Assembly: GCA_964555675.1 (NCBI GenBank)
Contig: CAZKTU010000068.1
Coordinates: 1-27,675, forward strand
DNA: 27,675 nt
Direction of reading: 5' to 3'
Source: CAIWXH01 sp964555675
GTDB taxonomy: Bacteria > Chloroflexota > Chloroflexia > Chloroflexales > Chloroflexaceae
Below, in pieces: positions 15,631 to 22,003 of the stretch. Made by a program: the position numbers and the translations under genes. How positions within the stretch are numbered: position 1 is the stretch's first letter; every line of letters starts with the position of its first letter. A model generated the notes under the pieces. The model had not been told where the DNA came from. It saw nothing but the letters and a program-made list of their open reading frames with translations, and searched no databases.

Positions 15631-17118
15631 TCAGCGCTGGGGCGTGTCATCGTCGCTCGCCAGGAGCGGCACGGTCAGCGTGACGACGGCGCCGTGGCCG
15701 CCGGGGCGATTGCCGAGCTCGCAGTGGCCGCCGACGGCGTGGATGATGCGGGCCACGAGGGCCAGGCCCAGGCCCATGCCGTCGACCTGGCCGGTGAAGC
15801 TGCGCTCGGCCTGGTAGTAGGGGCGCCAGACGTTGGGCAGGTGGTCGAGGGCGAGGCCGGCCCCGTCGTCGCTGATGCTTATCGTCAGCTGGTGCGCTTC
15901 GCGCGAGGCCAGGCTTATGTGCAGGTGCGGGGCGCGGTTGGGGTGGAACTTGACCGCGTTCTCGATCACCTCGCGCAGGGCTACCTCGATGCCCTGGCGC
16001 GTGAGGGTCAGGCGCTGCTCGGGCAGCTCGGGCTCCTGGCTGATGACCAGGCGTTCGACCCCAAGGTCTGTAGCGATCTGCTCGGCCAGGGCGGACACTT
16101 CGCCCACCGTCGGGGCCTCGAGCCCATAGATGTCGGCGGGCGGGCGCAGGTAGTGCAGAATGTCCTCGATCTCGGCCCGCAGGCGGCGGGCGCCCGCCAG
16201 CGAGACATCGGTGATGCGCGCGATGCTGTCGCGGTCCATTGTAGCGGCGCCCCCGCTGAGGATGTTCAGGCCGCCGAGGATGCCCACCAGGGGCGTGCGC
16301 AGCTTGTGGCCGAGCATCGCGTGAAAGGTCCACATCTCGCGCTGCGAGGTGATCTGCTCGGTCACATCGCGCAGGCGCAGGACCCGGGCGTCGTCGCCGT
16401 TATTCGGGGGCAGCAGGTCGACGCGGACCCAGCGCTCGGCGGCATTGTGGCGCTCGGGGGCGACCAGGAAGCGCGCCTCATCGTCGGTGAAGGGCACGGC
16501 GGGCCAGCCGTGCCAGGCCTCGGGGGGGGTGAGGCTGTAGTGGCTCGCGGCCAGCTCGAGGAAGGGCGCGGCGAGGTCGCCAGTGGCGCAGAGGCCGAGC
16601 AGGTGGCGGGCCCTGGGGTTGGCGTAGCGGGCCTGGTCGTCGGGGCCGAGCACGAGGATGCCGTCGTCGCTGCGCTCGACCGCCCACACGAAGCGCGCCC
16701 GCTCGGCGGCCACCTGGCGCTCGTGCTCGAGCAGCTTGCGGTAGCGGTTGAGCCGCAGGATAGTCGAGACGCGCGCACGGAGCTCGACATAATCAAATGG
16801 CTTGGTGACAAACTCGTCGGCGCCGGCCTCGAAGCCGCGCACGCGCGACTCGCGGTCGTCGAGGGCGGTGACCAGGATGACCGGCACCTGGGCCAGGAGG
16901 GGGTGGGCGCGGATCTGACGGCAGACCGTGAAGCCATCGACGCCCGGCATCATCACGTCGAGCAGGATCAGGTCGGGGGGCTCGTCGGCGGCGAGCTCGA
17001 GGGCGGTGGGGCCATCTGCGGCGCACAGGACTCTATGCCCGAGTGGGCGGAGCAGATCCGCCAGAATGCTCAGGATCTGCGGATTATCATCAACAAGTAA
17101 GATCGTCCCGTGTTCCAT
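15631..17118 (-). CDS. Receiver-PAS-histidine kinase (two-component signalling protein)
   Basis: 495 residues with the receiver first. REC domain 5-120: acidic pocket D10/D11, phospho-acceptor D54 in LLDVMMPG, T84 and K106. A short coiled link leads to a PAS-like domain (about 140-255). HisKA follows with the phospho-acceptor H271 in LGHKLRTPLVGI. HATPase at about 370-485 has N387 in ENAVKF, the G1 box DDGAGL and the G2 box GMGLGLAL. All catalytic residues are intact. There is no membrane helix or DNA-binding output, so it is a soluble hybrid relaying between other proteins. No partner regulator is adjacent. The start follows a promoter so closely that the message may be almost leaderless. 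Confidence 0.93.
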   Translation of the reverse strand: MEHGTILLVDDNPQILSILADLLRPLGHRVLCAADGPTALELAADEPPDLILLDVMMPGVDGFTVCRQIRAHPLLAQVPVILVTALDDRESRVRGFEAGADEFVTKPFDYVELRARVSTILRLNRYRKLLEHERQVAAERARFVWAVERSDDGILVLGPDDQARYANPRARHLLGLCATGDLAAPFLELAASHYSLTPPEAWHGWPAVPFTDDEARFLVAPERHNAAERWVRVDLLPPNNGDDARVLRLRDVTEQITSQREMWTFHAMLGHKLRTPLVGILGGLNILSGGAATMDRDSIARITDVSLAGARRLRAEIEDILHYLRPPADIYGLEAPTVGEVSALAEQIATDLGVERLVISQEPELPEQRLTLTRQGIEVALREVIENAVKFHPNRAPHLHISLASREAHQLTISISDDGAGLALDHLPNVWRPYYQAERSFTGQVDGMGLGLALVARIIHAVGGHCELGNRPGGHGAVVTLTVPLLASDDDTPQR

Positions 17119-17126
17119 ACCGCCCG

Positions 17127-17155
17127 ATCATAACAGGCTTGTGACAGGCTGTCTG
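17127..17155 (-). promoter_or_regulatory. Possible promoter of the histidine kinase gene, with a one-turn direct repeat
   Basis: On the minus strand, CAGACA (17150-17155), a 17-base spacer, and TATGAT (17127-17132) preceded by TGT. The start point would fall about 2-3 bases before the ATG at 17118, giving a near-leaderless message. The spacer holds ACAGGCT twice (17133-17139 and 17144-17150, plus-strand reading), 11 bases apart. Confidence 0.4.
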
Positions 17156-17232
17156 CTGAGGGGCGCGAACCAGGAGTGAGCGATTCTCGACCGATGGTTG
17201 TTTTACTATAACCCGGCGTGCAAGGTGCAACC

Positions 17233-17658
17233 CTACACAGGGCCGACTCGGCCGCGCGCCATCTGTACAATCGTGATCAGCTCGTCGTCCGAGGGGCCGC
17301 CGCCATTCTGCTCCCACCAGCGCCGGTACCAGCGCAGGTTTTCGATAAAGGCGGTGAGCACCTCTTCACGGCTCAGGGGCGGGACCTTCTGGCGCAGGGC
17401 TTCCATGGCCTCCTCGCGGTCGGCGAGGCTGATCTCATCGATGGTGGCGAGGATGCGCTCGGCCCGTAGCAGAAAGAGCTCGCGCTCGATTGTGGGGAAC
17501 TGCTCGCCAATCTGTCTGATGTTGCCAAGGTAGCAGATTGTGCGCTGGCGAGGCACACCGCGCTTGTCTCGATAGCTCGCGACCAGATAGGCGTCGTAGA
17601 AGCTGGTATCGGCTATCGAGGCGTTCTTGTGTCGCCGCACAACCCAGCGCACATACAT
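17233..17658 (-). CDS. Unknown small protein resembling the N-terminus of IS1634-type transposases
   Basis: 141 residues from the ATG at 17656-17658, which has GGGAG 7 bases upstream; an in-frame ATG 45 bases earlier lies within the promoter zone and has no site. The first half (MYVRWVVRRHKN … YDAYLVASYRDKRGVPRQRTICYLGNI) matches the pattern seen at the head of IS1634/IS4-like transposases (basic start, SYR-x-KG-x-xRQRT-x-x-LG). The second half is helical (ERELFLLRAERILATIDEI …), ending in a Trp-rich NLRWYRRWWEQ. No DDE catalytic core follows and I see no terminal inverted repeats. It could be a transposase remnant or a stand-alone protein that reuses that fold. The resemblance is by eye. Confidence 0.65.
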   Translation of the reverse strand: MYVRWVVRRHKNASIADTSFYDAYLVASYRDKRGVPRQRTICYLGNIRQIGEQFPTIERELFLLRAERILATIDEISLADREEAMEALRQKVPPLSREEVLTAFIENLRWYRRWWEQNGGGPSDDELITIVQMARGRVGPV

Positions 17659-17683
17659 GGTCTTGCTCCCTGCTCTTTTGTTT

Positions 17684-17689
17684 ATTATA
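17684..17689 (-). promoter_or_regulatory. Extended -10 (TGG-TATAAT) for the gene at 17658
   Basis: A perfect TATAAT on the minus strand with TGG directly upstream, 25 bases before the ATG. The -35 at 17 bases (CGTAAA, 17707-17712) is poor. Confidence 0.55.
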
Positions 17690-17863
17690 CCATAGACCTC
17701 CAAATTTTTACGTAAATGTCAGTCATACCTGGGCTGTCGCCCCCCGCGGCGCGTCGCCGGTTGATGTGACATGGATCGGTATGAAAAACAATAGCCTCCG
17801 GGGGCGAATAGTCGATAGTTTTATTTGTCAGGAGAATTAATTACATAACGTACCAAACCTTGG

Positions 17864-17882
17864 AGGCTTCAACGAAGCTTTT
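17864..17882 (+). terminator. Hairpin with short T run in the control region
   Basis: AGGCTTC (17864-17870) pairs with GAAGCTT (17874-17880, one G-U pair) around AAC, followed by TT. A second stem, GGCCT/AGGCC, follows at 17883-17897. No plus-strand gene ends nearby, so it may insulate the cluster or belong to an unannotated transcript. Confidence 0.3.
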
Positions 17883-17936
17883 GGCCTTTCTGAGGCCCTG
17901 GCGGCGCGAGCGAGGCCGGGCAGAGGGGTGGTGCGC

Positions 17937-17993
17937 GTACATATTATAAAAGTGCAGGAATTGTCATTAACTTGCACGTCTTTTGTACATATT
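17937..17993. repeat. Direct repeat GTACATATT, 48 bases apart, at the photosynthesis-cluster promoter
   Basis: Identical nine-base copies at 17937-17945 and 17985-17993. The second overlaps the -35 hexamer of the pucC promoter by two bases. Between them is GTGCA (17952-17956) inverted to TGCAC (17973-17977). The arrangement suggests a regulator that binds two sites and loops or stacks over the promoter. No regulator is known from this sequence. Confidence 0.5.
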
Positions 17994-18020
17994 GCAGCTT
18001 TTTTTACCATATGCTATACT
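17992..18020 (+). promoter_or_regulatory. Promoter of the photosynthesis cluster
   Basis: TTGCAG (17992-17997), a 17-base spacer and TATACT (18015-18020), with TGC directly before the -10. The start point is near 18027, leaving a 5' leader of about 210 bases before the pucC ATG at 18239. Confidence 0.7.
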
Positions 18021-18238
18021 CGGCCTATCGCGCACCGCATTATTATGGCATATCCGCCTCGATGGGCTTTGATCGCCCAAACACTCGAATGTAGCCCAGC
18101 CCGGCCATAGCTTCCCGGCTCTAACCGCGCCGTCGGCTGTGAACCTGCCTGTCAGACTACCTCTTAGCACTGTAGTCTGTACTCTGTACTACTTTGGAGC
18201 CTGGCCCGATACCTTTCTGGAAGAAAGGGGTAGCTTGT

Positions 18239-19594
18239 ATGGGGTTCCTGCGTCTTGTGCTCAAGACGGCGCGTCTGGCGACCGTCAGGGTGGGGGCCGG
18301 CTGGATGTTCGCGCTCCTCACCTTCAACTTCAACCGGGTCGCGATCGCCGACCTGGGGGCCATGGCGGTGATCGTCACGTCGCTGATCGGGCTGCACCAC
18401 TTCATCTCATTCTTCCAGGTCTACTGGGGCCGCTTCGCCGACCGCAACCCCATCTTCGGCTACAGGCGCACACCCTACATCATCCTGAGCGGCCTGGCCG
18501 CCTCCCTCGTCTTCCTCTTCTTGCCCTCGGTCGCCGTCGGCCTCGGCGAGCGCAGCCTCGTCGCCACCTTCGAGGCCTTCCTCCTGATCGGTCTCTTCGG
18601 CATCTGCATGGCCATGAACGGCAGCTCCTCGAACTCGCTGGTCGCCGAGGTGACCACCGAGAAAGAGCGCGGCGGGGTTGTCGCCTTCGTCTGGGCGGCG
18701 GTGATTATCAGCGGCATCGTCTCGGCCGTGGTGGCCGGGCAGATCATGCCGACCTACACCCCCGAGGCGATGCAGCAGCTCTATAACCTCACGCCGATCG
18801 TGGTGCTGGTCAGCACGCTGCTAGGCGTCCTCGGGATGGAGCGCCGCATCACAAAGGAGCAGCACGCCGCCTACCTGGCCGCCCAGCCCCAGCACGCGGC
18901 TTCGCCCCTGGGTACGTTCAGGGTCGCCAGCCAGCTCATGGGCAGCAACCCCCAGGTGCGCGCCTTCTTCTTCTTCGTGCTGCTGGCGATTATGGGCATC
19001 TTCCTCCAGGACGCCATTCTCGAGCCCTTCGGCGCCGAGGTCTTCGGCCTGACCCAGCGCGAGACGGCCCGCTTCCAGCAGTCGTGGGGCGTCGGGGCCT
19101 TGCTGGGCATGCTCGGCATCGGCATCCTCTCGACGCTCTTCCCAATCGCCAAGAAGACCATCGCCACCCTCGGCGGTCTCGGGGTCGCCGGCGGCCTGCT
19201 GATGATCGCCTCCTCGGCCCTGCTCAATCAGGTCGGCCTGATCAACCCCGGCCTGATGCTGATGGGCCTCGGGATCGGCTTCTTCAATGTGGGCGCCCTC
19301 TCGATGATGATGGAGATGACGGTCGAAGGTCAGACTGGGCTCTATATGGGCCTGTGGGGGATGGCCCAGGGCCTCGGCAACGGCTTCGCCAACGTGCTCA
19401 GCGGCGGTCTCCACACCCTCTTCATCGAGACCGGCATTCTCTCGGCGACGACGGGCTACGCGATGATCTTCAGCGTCGAGGCAGTCTTCATGATTGTCGC
19501 GATCGGCATCTTGCGCGGCATCAGCGTCCAGGAGTTCAAGGGCCTGTCGCGCCAGGACATTGGCACGGTGCTGGCCATGGATACGGCGAGCTGA
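18239..19594 (+). CDS. PucC/BCD-family bacteriochlorophyll carrier (major facilitator fold)
   Basis: 451 residues with about 12 membrane helices. The PucC/LhaA/Bch2 family assists assembly of light-harvesting complexes, probably by delivering bacteriochlorophyll. Family features: TFNFNRVAIADLGAMA, HHFISFFQVYWGRFADR after the second helix, FGYRRTPYIILSG, NSLVAEVTTEKERG, and GMAQGLGNGFANV near the end. The start at 18239 has AAGGGG about 8 bases upstream; a TTG 45 bases earlier is in frame but has no site. It is the first gene after the promoter at 17992-18020 and is followed, after a single base, by the methyltransferase gene. Subfamily (PucC, LhaA or bch2/G115) cannot be fixed by eye, so no symbol is given. 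Confidence 0.9.
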   Translation: MGFLRLVLKTARLATVRVGAGWMFALLTFNFNRVAIADLGAMAVIVTSLIGLHHFISFFQVYWGRFADRNPIFGYRRTPYIILSGLAASLVFLFLPSVAVGLGERSLVATFEAFLLIGLFGICMAMNGSSSNSLVAEVTTEKERGGVVAFVWAAVIISGIVSAVVAGQIMPTYTPEAMQQLYNLTPIVVLVSTLLGVLGMERRITKEQHAAYLAAQPQHAASPLGTFRVASQLMGSNPQVRAFFFFVLLAIMGIFLQDAILEPFGAEVFGLTQRETARFQQSWGVGALLGMLGIGILSTLFPIAKKTIATLGGLGVAGGLLMIASSALLNQVGLINPGLMLMGLGIGFFNVGALSMMMEMTVEGQTGLYMGLWGMAQGLGNGFANVLSGGLHTLFIETGILSATTGYAMIFSVEAVFMIVAIGILRGISVQEFKGLSRQDIGTVLAMDTAS

Positions 19595-19595
19595 T

Positions 19596-20408
19596 ATGGC
19601 CCTCGATCTCTCTTTCGACAAGATTGCGGCGGTCTACGACGCCCAGCGGGCCCACCCGCCCGAGGTGGCCGAGCAGATCGGGCGCGCCCTGGTCGGCCTG
19701 GCCGGCCGGGGCGCCCCGCTCCTCGAGCTTGGCGTGGGCACCGGCCGCATCGCCATCCCGACTGCGGCCGCCGGCGGCTTCGTCGTCGGGCTCGATGTCT
19801 CGTCCGAGATGCTCGGCGTCGCCGCCACACGGGCCGCCGCCGCGGGCGTCTCGCTCGACCTGCTGCGTGGCGACGCCCAGGCCCTGCCCTTCGCCGACGG
19901 CTCCTTCCGGGCCGCCCTCGCCGTCCACGTGCTGCACCTGCTGCCCGACTGGCGCGCCGCCCTCGCCGAGGTGGTGCGCACCCTGGCCCCCGGCGGGATG
20001 CTGATCCAGGGCAGCGACTGGCGCGACCCCGACTCGTGCGTCGGCCTGCTGCGCGGCCGCCTGCGCATCGCCGCCGTCGAGCTGATGCCCGGCAGCAGGC
20101 CCCCGGGCGCAGGGGCCGCGGTCGCCCAGGCCCTCGCCCGTTATGGCGGGGTCAGCGCCGAGCCCATGATCGCCGCCCGCTGGACGCGCCTGGTCAGCCC
20201 CGCCGAGGTGATCGCCGGCATGGCCGCCCGGGTCGACAGCGAGACCTGGGTCATGCCCGACGATCTGCTCGCCGCGGCCATGGCCAGCGTGCAGGCCTGG
20301 GCCGAGGCCCAGTGGGGCGACCTGAGCACGCCCCAGGCCGTCGAGCACCGTTTTGTGCTCACGGCGACACACTTTCCTGACGCAACCCTTCCGGTCCCGA
20401 GTAGTTAG
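19596..20408 (+). CDS. Class I SAM-dependent methyltransferase of unknown substrate
   Basis: 270 residues. The SAM-binding fold (Methyltransf_11/UbiE type) is at about 40-140: LLELGVGTGRIAIPTA (motif I), VVGLDVSSEML (acidic end of strand 2), GDAQALPFADGSF and LAPGGMLIQG. The C-terminal half (about 150-270) is helical and unfamiliar. The ATG follows the carrier stop after one base, so translation is coupled. Placed between the carrier and bchF, it might methylate a pigment or quinone, but it does not look like BchM (Mg-protoporphyrin methyltransferase) or BchU. Substrate unknown. Confidence 0.85.
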   Translation: MALDLSFDKIAAVYDAQRAHPPEVAEQIGRALVGLAGRGAPLLELGVGTGRIAIPTAAAGGFVVGLDVSSEMLGVAATRAAAAGVSLDLLRGDAQALPFADGSFRAALAVHVLHLLPDWRAALAEVVRTLAPGGMLIQGSDWRDPDSCVGLLRGRLRIAAVELMPGSRPPGAGAAVAQALARYGGVSAEPMIAARWTRLVSPAEVIAGMAARVDSETWVMPDDLLAAAMASVQAWAEAQWGDLSTPQAVEHRFVLTATHFPDATLPVPSS

Positions 20409-20464
20409 CGGGCCGCTATTTCGTGTTGTGAATTCTCATACTCAGAGCTGACTAGCCAGCGCGT

Positions 20465-20932
20465 ATGATGTATACACCAGACCAGCTCCGCAGGCGTGAG
20501 GCTTCGCGCTGGACGAAAGTCCAGATCATCCTCGCCCCCATCCAGTTTCTCGCCTTCATTATCAGCTTCGCCCTGGTGCTGCGCTACCTGTTCACCGGCG
20601 AGGGGTACTGGGTGGCGACCGTGAGCGTCTGGATCAAGATCGCCCTGATCTGGGTCCTGACAATCACCGGCATGCTCTGGGAGTACGACATGTACGACCA
20701 CTACTTCATGGCGAAGGAGTTCTTCTGGGAGGATCTGGGCAACCTGATCGCGATTATCACCCATAACCTCTACTTCGTGGCGGTATGGCTCGGGGCGAGT
20801 AAAGACGTCATCATGTGGGTGATGGTCTTCGCCTACCTCACCTATCTCGTCAACGCCGGGCAGTTCGTGGCCCGCGGCATCAGATCGGCGCGCCAGCGCC
20901 GGGCCCTCAAACAAGCGGTCTCTCAGTCCTAG
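20465..20932 (+). CDS. bchF: 3-vinyl (bacterio)chlorophyllide hydratase BchF
   Basis: 155 residues, the usual size. BchF adds water to the C3 vinyl group of chlorophyllide a (or 3-vinyl bacteriochlorophyllide) to give the 3-hydroxyethyl form, in the membrane. Features: MYTPDQLRRREAS opening, FLAFIISFALVLRYLFTGEGYW, ITGMLWEYDMYDHYF, AKEFFWEDLGN and THNLYFVAVWLG, all family marks, with about four membrane helices. Two adjacent ATGs (20465 and 20468) are possible starts; neither has a strong ribosome site. The 56-base gap before it holds no clear promoter, so it is probably read from the pucC transcript. Confidence 0.95.
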   Translation: MMYTPDQLRRREASRWTKVQIILAPIQFLAFIISFALVLRYLFTGEGYWVATVSVWIKIALIWVLTITGMLWEYDMYDHYFMAKEFFWEDLGNLIAIITHNLYFVAVWLGASKDVIMWVMVFAYLTYLVNAGQFVARGIRSARQRRALKQAVSQS

Positions 20933-21002
20933 CCCTTACTGCACGCACCCGCGGTCGCAGCGCATCGGCGCCGGCCGGAGGGCGCACTCGCTCTAGAAAG
21001 CG

Positions 21003-21992
21003 ATGGCCCGTATGCCGATCAAGTCGCGCGCTGTAGTGATCCCCCGTCGTAACACCGTCGAGCTGCGCACGGTGCAAGTTCTCGAGCCTCGTGCGGGCGA
21101 TGTGCTGCTGCGCACCGCCTACACCTCGATCAGCGCGGGGACCGAGCGCATGCTGCTCGACGGACGCATGCCCCACCCGGCCCTGCTCTTCCCCGTGGTG
21201 CCCGGCTACGAGACCGTCGGTCAGGTGGTGCAGGTGGGCGCTCGGGCGCCCAAAGAGCTGCTTGGCCAGTGGGTCTATGTGGGCGGGGCGCGCTGCTTCC
21301 GCGGCGTGAACCCGGCCTGGGGCGGCCAGAGCGAGTATATCAGCGCCGAGGCCGAGCGGGTGGTGCCCCTGGGCGGCATCGACCCGGCCACTGGGGTCAT
21401 CCTGGCCCTCGCTGCCACGGCCCTGCACGGGCTCAACGTGGCCCAGATTCGCCGCGGCGACCGCGTGCTGGTGCTCGGCCAGGGCATCGTCGGCCAGCTG
21501 GCCGCCCGCATCGCCAAGCTGCAGGGTGCTCAGCACGTGGCCGTGGCCGACCGGGTCGCGGTGCGCCTCGAGGCCGCCAAGGCCGACCAGGTGATCGACG
21601 TGACCCGCGAGTCGCTCGACGAGGCCCTCGGCGAGGCCAATATCAATGTCCTGATCGAGGCCACCGGCTCGAACCCGGCCCTGGCCGGGGCCCTGCCCCT
21701 GCTGGCCAACCACGGGCGCGTCCTGCTGCTCGGCTACTACGACCATATCAACATCCCCTACGCCCCCGTCTTCATGCGCGAGGCCCAGATCCTGGTGGCC
21801 CGCGAGTGGCAGTTCGGCCCCGACGGCGACCTGCCGCGCGTGCGCGACCTGATCGCCTCCGGCGAGCTCGATGTGGCCGGGCTGCTCACCCATCGTGTGC
21901 CCCTCGACCGCATCCAGGCCGCCTATCGGCTGGCCTTCGAAGACCCCAGTTGTCTCAAGCTCGTCGTTGAGTGGCCAGGCGAAGAAGCCTGA
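21003..21992 (+). CDS. bchC: Bacteriochlorophyllide a dehydrogenase BchC
   Basis: 329 residues. BchC oxidises the 3-hydroxyethyl of bacteriochlorophyllide to the 3-acetyl group of bacteriochlorophyllide a. It is a zinc-free relative of medium-chain dehydrogenases: N-terminal AVVIPRRNTVELRTV, TSISAGTERMLLDG (family mark), VPGYETVGQVV, then the NAD(P) site VLGQGIVGQLAARIA with GxGxxG at 159-164, and VVEWPG at the end. The start may be the ATG at 21003 or the one at 21012; only a weak GAAAG precedes. It lies 70 bases after bchF and 11 bases before bchX, so the product of BchF and BchXYZ is its substrate. Confidence 0.95.
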   Translation: MARMPIKSRAVVIPRRNTVELRTVQVLEPRAGDVLLRTAYTSISAGTERMLLDGRMPHPALLFPVVPGYETVGQVVQVGARAPKELLGQWVYVGGARCFRGVNPAWGGQSEYISAEAERVVPLGGIDPATGVILALAATALHGLNVAQIRRGDRVLVLGQGIVGQLAARIAKLQGAQHVAVADRVAVRLEAAKADQVIDVTRESLDEALGEANINVLIEATGSNPALAGALPLLANHGRVLLLGYYDHINIPYAPVFMREAQILVAREWQFGPDGDLPRVRDLIASGELDVAGLLTHRVPLDRIQAAYRLAFEDPSCLKLVVEWPGEEA

Positions 21993-22003
21993 AGGAGCGT
22001 TTG

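Larger units (their letters stand above)
17690..18238. other. Gene-free, locally AT-rich control region before the photosynthesis cluster
   Basis: About 550 bases between two divergent genes. The part from about 17930 to 18060 falls to roughly 30-45% G+C against about two thirds in the flanking genes. I see no credible coding frame: the short open frames lack ribosome sites. It contains the pucC promoter (17992-18020), the GTACATATT repeats, a GTGCA/TGCAC inverted repeat (17952-17956 and 17973-17977), two small hairpins (17864-17897), and a leader of about 210 bases downstream of the promoter with no feature I can name apart from a GGGC/GCCC stem near 18064-18078. Confidence 0.7.

Noticed and set aside
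17218..17231. Tandem GTGCAAG-GTGCAAC
   Set aside because: It is a 7-base tandem at the end of a gene with no promoter in register; probably chance.
17962..17990. TGT-N12-ACA type PpsR/CrtJ site before the cluster
   Set aside because: TGT and ACA/ACG occur here but not at the 12-base spacing needed, so I do not call it.
18194..18238. Earlier TTG start for the carrier gene
   Set aside because: The added 15 residues have no ribosome site; AAGGGG before the ATG at 18239 fits better.
17690..18238. Short open frames in the control region
   Set aside because: None has a ribosome site or recognisable sequence, and base composition is that of non-coding DNA.
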